A stretch of 64,000 nt of DNA from Prorocentrum cordatum. Its lineage: Eukaryota > Sar > Dinophyceae > Prorocentrales > Prorocentraceae. Shown here piece by piece: positions 11,453-22,837 of this stretch (positions are counted from its first letter, which is position 1; each line of letters opens with the position of its first letter). The translations under genes and the position numbers were made by a program. Where the stretch lies: NCBI GenBank assembly GCA_963575745.1, contig CAUYUJ010014325.1:298501-362500 (forward strand). Reading direction: 5' to 3'. The notes under the pieces were generated by a model. The model was not told the DNA's origin. It searched no databases and saw only the letters and a program-made list of their open reading frames with translations.

Positions 11453-12740
11453 GGGGCAGCAGTCAGCGCAACTTCCCGGCAACATGCGCGTAGGGGCACT
11501 CGCGCATGGCTGTTTTTTGGTGGGGGAAGATGGGAGCGGACAGCGCGATGGAACCCCCAGCTCGCTCACCCTACCGCGCGATGAAAGCATGTGGTACACG
11601 CGCAGGGGCAAACATTTAGTGAGCAGCCCTCGGGGCAAGCATTCGGTCAACGGCCCTTGCGTTATGCATGTCAACCCTACGCGGGGGAAGGAGGAGAGGA
11701 ATGGAGGGGGGGGGAGGAGGAGGAGGAGGAGGAAGAGGACGACGAGGGACTTGATGCGAAAATGACACCCTCGAGCGACAACTGTCGGTATCGCACGGAA
11801 TTGTAACAAAAATTGGATTGAACTTCGTCTTGCCGAGACAGGGTAAGCAGGGCAGAGAAAGGGAGGGAGGGGGGAACACGTGGCACTCAGAACGGGGTTC
11901 ACAGGCGCGGCCTCGAAAATCTGCAATGGCCCTGGAGTCGGACTCGCGCTGGGGAAACATGTCCTCAGAAGCACTGCGCAAACAGGTCGTCATGAACAGT
12001 GGGCAGGAATCCGTTGAACCCCTTGCGAAGAGGGGGCGCCAGGCAGAAATTCCCCGCAAGCTTCTCAGAAGCATGCGATATCGAATGGGCCGGCACACCC
12101 TAACAGCAGCAACCAGGAATCAATTTGAGGGTAGCATCCGCGCGGCGGCGGGCGCTGAAAACCGGGCGCAGCACGACTGCGAAGCAGAAGAGCAAAGCGC
12201 CCCGCGATCGCGAAGCAGAAGGAAGCGCCCCACGACTACGAGGTAGAATAACGAATCAAGCAGAAAACGAGGCAGGAAGGAGAAGCCAACCCGAGGGTGG
12301 CACGGGAAGAGGAAGCAAACCTCGAACTTCTATTCAGCACGCGCAATGACGAAGCGCACTGGAAGCGCACTCGGTTGAATCAGCGCCAAGCTTATGCCGC
12401 CACATCTTCGCCATACTTATCCTTCACCCATTGCGTTCATGATTGCCTGGCCCTCGTCGGGCCTTTTGGCGGCATGGCGGAAACTTCATTACTCTCGAGG
12501 CGCGTTGGAGACCACATTCGAACATCGGAGGCGCTCTTTGGGCCATGTCGGGCCAAGTTGAGCGCCCTGGCCGATCGCGGCCCGACCCGAAAAACTTTGG
12601 GGATTCGGGCTCCCGAAGGGGGATGGGGCCGCGAAAGAGGACGCAAAGATAGCGCTACGCCACGTTCTCCCGCAGGGCTGGTGGGAAATGACGTTCCATC
12701 GGCTCAGGCTAAACAGCGCAACGAGTTTGGCTCCTAAGGT
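11453..12740. other. No gene recognised; contains a repeat shared with 58640
   Basis: A GGA-rich tract lies at about 11700-11745. At 12150-12245 a ~32-bp unit containing CGACTGCGAAGCAGAAG is repeated two to three times. Its complement occurs at 58640-58790. A short echo of the 1753-2062 foldback lies at 12353-12390. The frame open at 12297-12737 is in phase with the LINE frame that follows but shows no motif. Confidence 0.45.
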
Positions 12741-13457
12741 GTGAGTTGTTCATCGGCGGAGGTGGAGGCCCAGGGGGCGCGGCCCTCCGAGTTGGCGGGG
12801 CCCGAGGGGCTTCTTCTGCCGAAGCCAGGTGCTAATGATGGGCCATGGGACCGGCGCCCCATCAGGCTGCTCCCCATCCTGCACCTTCTGTGGGCCGCCA
12901 GCCGCGCCCGTTCGTTCCGCCGAATGGCGGTGCAGGAGCTGGCGCGGGAGTTGTCGTTGGAGCTCGAGGCGGCCGAGGCCATGAATGGGGAGATCGCTGG
13001 CGCAGCGCTGGACTGGCGCAAGGCGCGCGACCAGGTGGACCTCCAAACGCTCTCTGGCTTTCTGAGCCGCGCGGGCGCCCCCGATTGCTCAGCCGGGCCG
13101 GCGGTGGCGGCCCGCGGCGCCCGCGGGCGCGCCCGGGTGGGCATGGGCCATCGGCGAGCCGCGGGGCCGTCCAGGGGGTCATTGCCTGGCTGCCCCCTCG
13201 CGGTCTTCACCCTCGCCGTCGTTGCGTGGCCGTGGAGGCGGGTCACAGGCAGGCTGGGCGGTCGCTTGCGTCGGCGAGTTCACGTCGACGACTTCGCCCG
13301 ACGGGCGCGGGCGGCGGCGGGGGCCAGCGACGAGGCGGCCGAAGCGGTGAGGGAGGCCTTGCGTGTCACTTCGGCGTATGAGGTGGCGATGGGTTGGAGT
13401 TTCAATCGGTCCGAGAGCGGCAGTTCGCCGGCAGCGTGGCAATGCGGCGCTGGCTAG
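12741..13457 (+). pseudogene. Reverse transcriptase domain of the LINE relic
   Basis: The reading frame carries finger and palm motifs in order: DRRPIRLLPILHLLW (compare the YRPISLL motif of LINE RTs), motif A as AALDWRKARD, motif B as GSLPGCPLAVFTLAVV and motif C as HVDDF, where YADD/YVDD is typical. The two catalytic Asp of motif C and the Asp of motif A are present. The frame starts at a non-ATG codon and an in-phase stop lies just upstream, so the start is not real. It ends prematurely at 13457 because of a frame change near 13413, after which the natural-looking sequence continues in the next frame (MRRWLAEQTPGIQVHADFED). Confidence 0.82.
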
Positions 13458-14345
13458 CCGAGCAAACCCCCGGCATCCAGGTCCACGCCGACTTCGAGGA
13501 TCTAAGGGTGGCCGCCACGGCCGGCTAGGCCAAGCGCTGCGCGGTCGCGCTGGCCTGGCTGCGGACGGCGCAGGGCCGGTTTGCCCGCGTGGGCCGCTTG
13601 CCGCTTAGCTTCGGCCGCCGCTGCCAGCTGGGCGCCGCCGCTGGCGCCGCTGCAGGTCTTTGCGGCGCCTCGCGCGGTCGGCCTGCAGCCCGCGAGCGTG
13701 CCGGCCTTCGAGCGGCCGCGAAACGCGCCGTCTGCAGAGGCGGGCCGCGCGCCTCCGCGGGCATCGTCTTCGGCGTCATCGCGCCGAGCTGGCGGCTGGG
13801 CCCGCTCGCGGCGACGGTGCTCGCGCCGCTCTGGCAGGCAGCCAAGCCCTTCTGCCGTCAGCGCTTCCCTCTGGACCTGTGGCGCGACGCGGCGGGTGCC
13901 ATGGGCGCAGGGCACGGCGGGCGATTCGGCCCGATCGCCGCCGCCGCGCGCAGCTTGGCGGAGCTCCGGCCAGCGGCTAGGCGCCGACGTCGCGGCTTGG
14001 AGCGGCGCCCCGGCGGCGCCAGAAGCTGGCGCCCAGCCAGCCGCCCGCGCGCCCCCCGAGACCCGCGCAGTCCTGCTGGCTTCCTGGGGTTGGCGGGAGG
14101 CCAGAGAGGTCGCCCAGCACGGGGGCGATTGCCGCCGCCTGGCTCCAGGGGTCGACCGCTGTGCATGCAAATTCCTTGAGTCTGGGCAGCTCTCTGCCGG
14201 CGCCGCCAGGGCGCTCCGGACAGTTCTCTCTGGCAGCGCCGTCGCGGAGCCTGCGGTGGCGAAGTGGGGGCGACCGCGCGCGCCCCCGCTGCGGGGCGGC
14301 GACCGAGGACCTGATGGAGCACAGGCTCTTGGCGTGCCCGCGATA
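13442..14345 (+). pseudogene. LINE connection region with CCHC-like zinc motif
   Basis: Alanine/arginine-rich sequence links RT and RNase H. It reads in frame 2 to about 13975 (a TAG at 13527 interrupts), then frame 3 (GADVAAWSGAPAAPEAG), then frame 1 from about 14260. The last part contains PRCGAATEDLMEHRLLACPR, matching the CxxC..EdxeHrllxCP motif commonly placed between RT and RNase H in LINE proteins, but with Arg in place of the first Cys. The next codon is TAG at 14343, where Trp is usual in this motif. Confidence 0.6.
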
Positions 14346-14518
14346 GCAGGCAGCCCGCGACGCAGCGTTCGCGGAGGGGGTGGCCACCCAGGCCGCCGCC
14401 TTGGCCGGGGTGGCGCGCGCGGCGTTGCTGCCCGAGGGCGCCCGCCCAGGTCTCGCTCGCGGACGAGGTCCAGCAGGCGCTCCCGCTGCCGCGGCTGCAA
14501 GACTCCGCGACGGCAGAA

Positions 14519-15000
14519 ATGCTGCAGGGCAGAGTCCGGGCTTGGACCGACGGCTCGCGCTTGCACCCCGGCGACCCGTTGCTCGCCCGCGCCGGGTGGG
14601 GGGCGCGGCTCGATGGCCTCCTTGGCGGACGCCTTGAAAGCTGCGGGCCCGTTGATGAGAGGCAAATGGCCCAGCGCGCGGAGCTGTTGGCCGCGGCGGC
14701 GCGCGCGTGCAGCCTTGCCAGAGCGCCGCTGGAGGTTGTCACCGACTCGCGGTTCGTCGCGGGAGGGTTGTCCGCACTGCGCGGCGGCGCCAGCCCGTTG
14801 GAGTGACAGCGCGGCGACCTGTGGGCGGTGATCGCGCCTCGCTGCCGCAGCGGACTGCTGGGGGCCCGATGGGCAAAGTCCAATTTGGGCAAATCTGGGG
14901 CCGCCGAGCGAGGCATCTCAGAGGCGGACTGGACCGGGAATGCCGCGGCGGATGCGCTGGCCGACGCCGGCGCGCGGGCGCGGCTCCCCCCCGGCTGTTT
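14519..15000 (+). pseudogene. RNase H domain of the LINE relic
   Basis: RNase H motifs occur in order: RAWTDGS (first Asp), AQRAELLAAAARA (Glu), LEVVTDSRF (second Asp) and DWTGNAAADALADAG (last Asp). All four catalytic acidic residues are therefore visible. A TGA at 14804-14806 splits the domain, and the downstream part continues in the same phase (QRGDLWAVIAPRC), so this may be a single Trp-to-stop change. RNase H removes the RNA strand during retrotransposition. Confidence 0.8.
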
Positions 15001-15470
15001 TGGCGGCAGCGCGCGCGGCAGCTTGAGGCTCTCGCGGCGGTCCAGCGGGCGGCCGCTGCCGCGGCATTGGCCGCCGTGGAGGTCAACCATCGCAGCGCGA
15101 CCCAAGGCGGGCACGGAATCCGACGGCGCTGGACAGCGCCTGGGCACCGCCTCAGGCGGGCGCCGCGGGATGGGGGCGAAGTTGCCGCGGCAGCCGCCGT
15201 GGCGCCGCCCGTTCGGACGCAGGTGCAGCCTGGCGCCCCCGCCACAGCCGCGCAGCCCCGCGCAGGAGGGGCCGCTGCGGCCGCGGCGCTGTTTGCGGGC
15301 ACCGCATGGCGGCCGCGCCTGGCTGCCCAGGTCCCGGCGCGGGTCGTGTGCCTGCGGTGCGGCTGCTGGGCGCCGCGCTGGCAGCGCCGGCGCTGCCGCC
15401 GCGCGCGGCCACGTTGCTGCTGCTGCTGCTGCTGCCCGCGATCCGCGCCGGCGGCGACGAGGCTGATTGG

Positions 15471-15769
15471 CGCGAGACCTTGCGGGCGCGCCTCGTGGCC
15501 TGGCCGGGGCCCCTGGATTGAGCCCAGTGCATGTGCATGGTGCGGCGGCGCGTCGGGCCACGTTTCCCCCTCCTCCCCTTCCTCGCCCCCCTCGCCGCAG
15601 GGCTTATTCCGCTGGCAAATTATCCCGGCAAATCAACATAACAGCGATGTGTAAAAGCATATCTGGAAACATTCCCTTTAAGATTCAGGTGAAAATCCAG
15701 TTGTAGAATTCTGCTGTTCTCGCAGTCGCAGTCGCATTCGCAATGACAGTCGCAGTGGCAACGGCCTTA
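15471..15769. other. Spacer after the LINE relic
   Basis: Pyrimidine-rich to mixed sequence. A short run of GCAGTCGCA units occurs near 15720-15760. No poly(A) tail was recognised. Confidence 0.4.
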
Positions 15770-16039
15770 GGATCCAATGGAATCCTGAGGCTTCCTAGGG
15801 ATTTCTAAGGCATCCTTAGGAATCCTTAGGAATCCAAAGGAATCCTGAGGAAACATTAGGAATCCTTAGGAATCCTGATTCCTAGGGATTCCTAGGGATT
15901 CCCAGGGATTCCTAGGGAATCCTAAGGATTCTAAGGATTCCTGAGGATGCTTAACTGTGCCTACGGATTCCTAAGGATGCCTACGGATTCCTAAGGATTC
16001 CTAGGGATTCCTAAGGATTCCGATGGATTCCTACGGATG
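15770..16039. repeat. AATCCTTAGG / GATTCCTA minisatellite
   Basis: Degenerate 10-13 bp units built on AATCCTTAGG and GGGATTCCTA, changing gradually into the hexanucleotide array that follows. Confidence 0.85.
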
Positions 16040-17104
16040 CCTCAGCCTGCCTCAGTTTCAGCCTCAGCCTCAGCCTGCCTCGGCTTGCCTCAGCCTCAGC
16101 CTCAGCCTGCCTCAGCCTCAGCCTCAGCCTGCCTCAGCCTCAGCCTCAGCCTGCCTCAGCCTCAGCCTCAGCCTCAGCCTCAGCCTCAGCCTCAGCCTCA
16201 GCCTCAGCCTCAGCCTCAGCCTCAGCCTCAGCCTGCCTCGGCTGCCTCAGCCTCATCCTCAGCCTGCCTCGGCCTCAGCCTGCCTTGGCCACAGCCTGCC
16301 TCAGCCTCCCCTCCTCCCCCCCCTCCCCCCCCCCATTCAGCCTCACCTTGTCTCAGCTTCGGCCTGCCTCGACCTCATCCTCAGCCTCAGCCTCAGTCTC
16401 AGCCTCAGCCTGTCTCGGCCTTGGCCTGCCTCGGCCTCAGCCTCACCCTGCCTCAGCCTCAGCGTCAGCCTCAGTCTCAGCCTCAGCCTGTCTCAGCCTC
16501 AGCCTCAGCCTCAGCCTCAGCCTCAGCCTCAGCCTCAGCCTCAGCCTCAGCCTCAGCCTGCCTCGGCCTCAGCCTCAGCCTGCCTCGGCCTCAGCCTCAG
16601 CCTCAGCCTGCATTGGCCTCAGCCTCAACCTGCCTCAGCCTCAGCCTGCATTGGCCTCAGCCTCAGCCTGCCTCAGCCGCAGCTTGCCTCAGCCTCAGCC
16701 ACAGCCTCAGCCTCAGCCTCAGCCTGCCTCGGCTTCAGCCTCAGCCTCAGCCTGCCTCGGCTTGCCTCAGCCTCAGCCTCAGCCTGCCTCGGCCTCAGCC
16801 TCAGCCGCAGCCTGCCTCAGCCTCAGCGTCAGCCTCTCAGCCTCAGCCTGCATCAGCCTCAGCCTCAGCCTCAGCCTGCCTCAGCCTCAGTCTCAGCCTG
16901 CCTCAGCCTCAGCCTGCCTCAGCCTCAGCCTCAGCCTGCCTCGGCCTCAGCCTGCGTCAGCCTCAGCCTCAGCCTGCCTCAGCCTCAGCCTGCCTCAGCC
17001 TCAGCCTCAGCCTGCCTCAGCCTCAGTCTCAGCCTCAGTCTCAGCCTGCCTCGGCCTCAGCCTGCCTCGGCCTCAGCCTGCCTCGGCCTCAGCCTGCCTC
17101 AGCT
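16040..17104. repeat. (CCTCAG)n hexanucleotide array
   Basis: About 1.06 kb of CCTCAG with regular CCTGCCTCGG interruptions. All three plus frames are open for 360-456 codons, as LSLS, QPQP or SASA dipeptides, because the period is six and contains no stop. This is simple-sequence DNA and not a gene. Confidence 0.95.
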
Positions 17105-17345
17105 CGGGCATTCAAAATATGGCACAGGACTGGTGTTCTGGGAACACGAAGATCACGAAGTGGCCCACAGGCTCCGGGCATTCAAAATATGGTACAGGAA
17201 TGGTGTTCTGGGAACACGAAGAGCACGAAGTGGCGTACAGCTGGCTCCGGGCATTCAAAATTTGGCCTGGGAATGGTGTTCTGGGAACACGAAGAACACG
17301 AAATGGCCTACAGCTGGCTCCGGGCATTCAAAATGTGGCCTGGAA
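17105..17345. repeat. Four tandem copies of a ~70-bp unit
   Basis: GGGCATTCAAAATATGG recurs at about 17106, 17175, 17248 and 17320, each followed by TGTTCTGGGAACACGAAG and a CAGCTGGCTCC-like end. TGTTCTGGGAACA is a perfect 13-bp palindrome. Confidence 0.88.
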
Positions 17346-18279
17346 ATTGTGTGTCTGGGAACAGAATCTGTAGGAATCCATAGGAAACTATAGGAATCTA
17401 TAGGAGTCCTGGGGAGTCCCCGGGTTCCCCGGCTTCGATCTCCCGGCACCCGCCCAGACCCCCTTGGGGAATCAAGATGCTCTTGGAGCCCACTGTAAAC
17501 CTATCAATCTTCGCTGTTAGGTAAAGACGTGAGTTGTTCGGCAACCGTAGTCGTCGTCGTCTTCGTCGCTCCCGTCGTCGTCCGAGCAACATGTGGTTTA
17601 TTTTGTGATGTGGTTCGCTTCCCCGATGCCCATGATCTGCAATGCGAGCGCGTTTGCCAACCAAGCACACGCGCGTCCATGGCCAACCAGTTTTAAGCAT
17701 GTCAATGCTGCAATGCTGTATGTGCAGCGTTACCCAAACCGTGACCTTTTTCAGCTGCGGCGCGGGCGCGGTGCATTGAGTCCCGCGCGTGCAACCCGTG
17801 CGCACGAATAATATGTTACACGTTTCTTTGCCGAACATTTTTCGTCTTTCTTGGCGTCGTCGCCGTTTAATTAGCAACCCGGTCATAGGTATGTTTCTTA
17901 TCGTCCAGCATCCAGCCCTTTTGAACAATCGCTGGGCCCGTTGGAACTGGTCCTATCTTCTACGTATGCGTTCTACATCCGCCTTACCGTCTCGACGACG
18001 TAATCGTGACAAGCATGATCCACATCTGGCTCATTCAAGGTGCTTGCGTTTCCCGCCAGCTCGTCCAGCGACCAGCATTATGCTTTCGCGCTGCGTGCCG
18101 ACATATGCAGGCCGTGCTTTGCATGGCTTGGTTTCGCCTGATTGATCGATCGGGAATATTGCCATTCGTACCGATATGGTCTGGTAGGTTTCATGTGCTC
18201 TGGTTTTTTGGGTCCCTCGGAAGCATATTCGGCCGTTTTGGTGGTCTTGGTTGCCAGCCTCGGCAGTTTTGGAAGGTCA
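17346..18279. other. No gene recognised
   Basis: A short TAGGAATC repeat tail lies at 17365-17415, and a CGTCGTCGT-rich stretch at 17545-17585. No frame shows a known motif, and the longest (minus, 17398-17928) has unremarkable composition. Confidence 0.45.
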
Positions 18280-18625
18280 GGAGCGCGGGTCCATCGTTTT
18301 CTTTGTCGAGAAGTCGTGGCTTCGGGAACGTGGGCCCATAATTTTCTTACGAAGGATCGTGGCCCAAAGAACGCGCATTCTTACGGTGCTGTGTTTGCGC
18401 GCGGCCGTGTCACCGGAATCGCGGACCAATAGTTGTTGCGAGGGGTCGTGGCCCCGCGAGTGAGGACACATTTTTTTTTGGAAGGGGGTTTGGCCATGCA
18501 AGCGCGGACCCATCGTCTTGTTATGCGGGATCGTGGCCTTGAGAGCGCGGATCCATGTTGCTTACGAAGGATCCTGGCCGCAGAACGCGGATCCTTTGTT
18601 CTTTCCTCTGGAAACGCGGGGGGAG
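18280..18625. repeat. Degenerate 41-47 bp tandem repeat (about 8 units)
   Basis: Units start near 18281, 18328, 18370, 18417, 18458, 18500, 18541 and 18582. The consensus features are GAGCGCGGATCCAT at the start and GAAGGATCGTGGCC near the end. Confidence 0.7.
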
Positions 18626-21600
18626 ATGCAAGCGACTGGGTGCGGGCGGGCGGGGGGGAGCCTTCGAAGATGAAGGAAATCTATCTGGCAGTATTTGGGC
18701 ATTCTTCCACGCGTCAATTGCCAGGGGACGCAGTGCAGGACATAGACGGTTGGTGGGCCTTGACCACGTGACATGTTGGGCCCATGGCGGAGAAGTTCGC
18801 GCATGTGATGACGACTTTCAGTTGATAGATGGCCTCCAACCCAGTTCGTGTCAAGCGCGAGATCTAGCCACCGTACTCCGACTGAGATTGCCAGCACATA
18901 CTGTCATCAACGGAGATGCCTACTATCACAATGAGGGGTGATGTTTCTTGCCTCTCCGTCGCTCTTCACAAGCAACAACAGCAGTCAACATACACACGGT
19001 TCAGATTGGTATTGCATGTATTGCTCAATTGTTGCAAATCGACGTTGCCATTATCTCCGCCGCGCTTCCCATCTCCAACGTTTTCTATTTCCCCAGGACC
19101 ACCACGCAGCTAGTGTTGCATGCGATTGCAATGAAATGTCGCGTCTTCAATTTCCATGCCATTTGCAGTAACACCGCGTGCAGCCACTGCGCACATGTTC
19201 TTTCCAGCGTTTATCGTGCACGCGTTTGCAGGGGAGGATGAGGAGTGGGAGTGGGTATCAGGATGTGGCAGAGGAAGAGAAGGAGGGGGACGAGGAAACA
19301 TCAGGCGCCGGCGGCGGTGGAGGCGTGGACACGGAGCAGCAACGGCAGTAGGATGACGGAGGGGAAGAGATGAAGGGCAACCAGCGCGGGGCCCGCCGAC
19401 CCGTGGCTCGAAGGAGCGATGAGCGCCCGTATCCCCGCGCAGTCCACCACCGGCGGCGCGCGATGTCCCCTTGGCCGTAGAATCGCGCTCCGCCGTGGGA
19501 GCTCGCGGGTGCAACGCTTGGCAGACTTCTGCTGTGCAGCGCGCGTGCTCATGTTGCTCAATGGCAGAATCATGTTCCTCGCTCCTCCGTCTTGGTATAT
19601 GTGTTCCCTGCCGCTCGTGTCTCTCACTTTTTTGCGCGATTCACCGTGGACGTCCTTCTTCTTGCCATCCTACGTTTCGATATCTCGCTACTGTATTCAT
19701 CGTCGTGGCGTTACGGATTTGTGTGTCCTTTATTCGCCGCGTTAGCAGCAGATGCCCTCTCAGTCAGTAGGAGGAGGTGCTGTGGAGGTGGTGGGGATGC
19801 CAGCGCCGCCGCCGTAATTCGTAGTGCGTAGTGTGTGGCTCAATCAGTGACTCATGTCTTTTGCCCTCCGTCCTTCGGCCGCCTCGGGCTAGCGCGCCTG
19901 GGCGGGCACCTCTGAGACAGAAGTTGGCCACGTGTTCGGCCCTGCTCTGGACATAGCTCGTAGCCGCCAAGGGTTGACCTTCGCTGAGATAAGGAATGCA
20001 TCTTCCGTCCCCTCCCCAATGGGTAGCGATACGAGTCTCAATAGATCATCGGCGCACTTCTGCTTAGGATATGATGTATTTTTCAAGAAGACGCTCTTGA
20101 GCTACCTATTATTTGAGCTGTCTTGGCCCATTCCTGAACCTGTGGGACAGTTCCCACGATCACCCTGCGAATTGAAAGTGTCCCCCACCACGCCGCCACG
20201 CCCCGTCTTAATCATCAAGGACCCAGAGTTGCGTCAATTCAGCAACCGAGCGACGACAGGGCCAGCGACAAATGACCCGACCGTCTCGGACGTTGTACGC
20301 AGAAAATCCATTGCCAAGTGCTGCCCAGGCCTCGCTTCCGAACTTGGTCGAGAGGTACTTCACACTCACCGCGTTCGACCACCTTTTCTGCCGCAAGCGA
20401 TGCTCCGTGGTCGCCGCGCTCATCACCTTATCACCATTCCTGTGTCGTGCAAAACCGCGGTCTTGAGGAGGGGGAATGAGGTGTAAACGCTTTGCGTGCC
20501 AGGCTTCGCCTACTGCCGGTAAGGTACGTTCAGGACGACGTCCTGGACCAATTGTATCTCTTTGCAGAGTCAAGTTCCTTTTCTACGGCTCCAGCTCAAA
20601 GGGGCAAGGCCTCACCTTGGTATCTCAACAACGGCTTGATGTAACACATGATGACGTGGTTTCAAGCAAGGCGGAAGCTCCGCAAATCCTAGCCCGTGGC
20701 CCAATTGATTGAGGCAGTGCGCGGGTGATAGGAACGTGCTCCAGATTTCCACTGGTGCTGCGCCCGATGGCGCCGCCCGTCTCCCCCTGTTTCCCCCGTT
20801 TCGCGCCTAAGATACATCGAGACCGTTCTTACGAAGGCAGTGTCAAGTACATCGGCCAACTGATCAGCTTTCAGGGCCCGATGGGCACGGACATTCACCA
20901 CCGCACGAGAGTTGCAATGGTCTCTCTTACTTGTCACAATCAGAAGCTGACCAGTAAGCACTACCCAATGGCACACCGACTCCGACTTTCTCAACAGCAC
21001 AGTAACCCCGACGGCAGTATACAGGGCATATTCGTGGACGGTCACGGAGCCCCTCCGGCAACACCTGCGACGGATACAGAGACGCATGCTTCGCATGATC
21101 ATAAGGACGCCACGATGACGCACGGCGAACCAACCAGACCCCGACAGAAACCAGGGAACTACGGCTTTCGACGGCACGAACAACGAAACACCTCACAACG
21201 ATTACTGCGCAAATGCAGTAACGACGCGGACAGCAACCCACGGGAGCGCGACGAACCTGCTACACCTGACCGGACCGGCACATCGAGGGCGGCATTGAAA
21301 GCAACAACGCAGATCCGGTGGACCGTTACGTAGGGCGAATACATTCAACGTGCCACACGACGCACAAAATGTTTCATTCGCCACGTTTATTTCGATTGCT
21401 GGGTCGTGCTGCATAAGCGGACGACATGGCGAATGCTGTATTGGCGACCAGACTTCGATGCACGCCAACGCGGGCATAATCAGGAAGCTTGGTTGCCAAC
21501 GCAATCGTTGGGACGACGAACGCAGCATCTATTTTCGTCAACGTAGACCAGACCTCCACTGACAGCCCACAACACTCCATCTGAAAGGACAGCCCAGAGA

Positions 21601-21709
21601 CAGCATCTGGGTACGCACAGTCAAGCACCAGTACACCAACCCCATGCAAGCAAACATCCGAAACCAATAGCGAGAAGATTGGACGACACGCGCTCCTTAA
21701 CCGACACCA
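18626..21709. other. 3-kb stretch without a supportable gene
   Basis: The two largest frames, 19932-20486 (184 codons) and 20725-21333 (202 codons), carry no motif I recognise and have no supporting start context. A purine-rich tract lies at about 19240-19300. The block could hold introns, promoters or very old repeats, but nothing specific can be assigned. Confidence 0.4.
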
Positions 21710-21746
21710 AGGACTTCCTCCTCCTTCCCGTCCTCCTCGCCTCCTA
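21710..21746 (+). promoter_or_regulatory. Putative trans-splice acceptor (pyrimidine tract + AG)
   Basis: CT-rich sequence (CTTCCTCCTCCTTCCCGTCC) runs into CTCCTAG at 21741-21746, three bases before the spliced-leader-like sequence. Dinoflagellate mRNAs receive their 5' leader by trans-splicing at such AG sites. Confidence 0.55.
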
Positions 21747-21749
21747 GTT

Positions 21750-21771
21750 TTCGTAGCCGTTTTGGCTCAAG
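21750..21771 (+). other. Relict dinoflagellate spliced-leader sequence 1
   Basis: The 22 bases match the conserved dinoflagellate mRNA leader (form CCGTAGCCATTTTGGCTCAAG with one variable first base) except C to T at position 2 and A to G at position 10. Leader sequence belongs on mRNA, so its presence in front of a reading frame suggests that a trans-spliced message was copied back into DNA. It lacks the donor GT and Sm-site context that an SL RNA gene would need, so I read it as a relict and not as an SL RNA gene. Confidence 0.8.
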
Positions 21772-21849
21772 ACTTCCAGCTTCTCTGGGGGCCAAGTGGA
21801 TGCCGCTAGGCCGCGGCAGGCAAGGCAGTTCTGCCTGGTTGTGGTTTCC

Positions 21850-22837
21850 ATGTCTCTCTCGCGCGACACTCGCGTGAGCTTCAGTGCCCGTGAGTTTTTT
21901 TCCCGTCCTGGATGAGCAGGCACGGGCTGCTGGCATTTTGCGATCCAGAAGTGCAGCCGCGGCGAAACGCGCCAGGGGAAAGCGCCAGCAGTCGGGCGCG
22001 CAAGGATGACTCGAAGAGTGTTTCGCGCAGCCGAGACCGCCATGGAGGCGAGAGGCGTCCACGGAGGAGCTCGTCGTCATCATCTATTGGTTCGAGACCG
22101 AGTCGGACGGACAGCAGGCCCAGGTTCGCTAGTTGAGCGCGCCGAAATTCGATCTCGTGGACTCGCGGGCCCCTGCGCCGCGTCGGGATGGACAGGCGAA
22201 CAGCATCAACAGTGCGAGGTACCAGCTGACAAACACTGAGAGGCTCAATTCGTCAGATGCAGCCATCCGCTCTCAGACGCAGATCGCCAACCACGTCAAT
22301 GTGATCAACGGGATCCAGGGTGACGCGATCAGCCAGCAGGCCCAGGCCAGCACGCATAATCAGCAGTTGCAGGAGCTTGCAGGTCAGGTTCATCGGATCA
22401 TAAATGGCGGCGGCGCTGGCAGCGCGCGACAGGGAATGCATGTGGCAGCGCTCCAGAGGACGCAGGCGGCGCGCCGCAGCGGCGGCCTGGTCCACGGCGG
22501 CAGCAGCCATCAAAAGCGGCAGCTCAGTACATCGGTGCATGTCCACGGCCCTAGCTGCGCGACGCGCCGAGGGCGCGCCATGGCCAGTTCTCTCTCGGTC
22601 GCTTCGGCCACGTTTACTTGGCGGAGCGGCTTTGAAGGAGCGCCCCGGACCATAAGCAGCGGCGACGCGCGGGGGCTCGCGAGGGCCAAGAAGACCCGAT
22701 GGGGGCCAGCAGGATTTCGAGCCGATTGGCTCGGGGCCGGCGCAATGTGGGATCAGCTTCGAGAGAGCTCTCGACCTGATCTCCAAGTCGGTGCTTCGGT
22801 GCGAATAGGAAGCGCATCGCGGGCAGTTTCAGCTTGA
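21850..22837 (+). pseudogene. Broken SR-rich / coiled-coil reading frame after the relict leader
   Basis: A short ATG frame at 21850 (MSLSRDTRVSFSAREFFSRPG) stops at 21913-21915 and overlaps an ATG frame at 21912 that is rich in Ser/Arg (ESASSRARKDDSKSVSRSRD, then RRSSSSSS) and ends at about 22134. The next frame, 22133-22837, opens with natural-looking sequence (SAPKFDLVDSRAPAPRRD) and an Asn/Gln-rich, probably helical stretch (TQIANHVNVINGIQGDAIS). Composition suggests one protein of about 300 residues broken by at least two frame changes, possibly the body of the retrocopied message. The family is not recognised. It might instead be the 5' part of copia relic 1. Confidence 0.4.

Larger units (their letters stand above)
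12741..15470 (+). pseudogene. Decayed LINE-like (non-LTR retrotransposon) pol gene
   Basis: A retroelement polyprotein can be followed through several frames: reverse transcriptase (12741-13457), connection region (13442 to about 14260), a Cys/His motif (about 14265-14345) and RNase H (14519 to about 15000). The breaks visible by inspection are a 1-nt loss near 13413, TAG at 13527, a frame change near 13975, another near 14260, TAG at 14343, a frame change near 14445 and TGA at 14804. No apurinic endonuclease is visible upstream, so the copy is probably 5'-truncated, as LINE copies often are. It cannot encode a working enzyme as it stands. The minus-strand frame of 567 codons over 13858-15561 is its antisense shadow. 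Confidence 0.82.

Noticed and set aside
13858-15561. Minus-strand frame of 567 codons, the longest in the window
   Set aside because: Antisense of the GC-rich LINE RNase H/connection region. The plus strand carries the recognisable motifs.
16023-17393. Three overlapping long plus-strand open frames (362-456 codons)
   Set aside because: They translate a CCTCAG hexanucleotide array, whose period of six keeps all frames open. No protein gene.
19932-21333. Two mid-sized frames (184 and 202 codons) as genes
   Set aside because: No motif, no natural composition and no start or splice context. Opposite-strand frames overlap them.
21750-21771. Reading the leader match as an SL RNA gene
   Set aside because: No GT donor directly after the 22-mer and no Sm-like site downstream. 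The sequence continues GACTTCC instead.
22133-22837. Calling this frame the Gag of copia relic 1
   Set aside because: No zinc knuckle or Gag-like text is seen, and 1.5 kb of unassigned sequence separates it from the first recognisable domain of the element.
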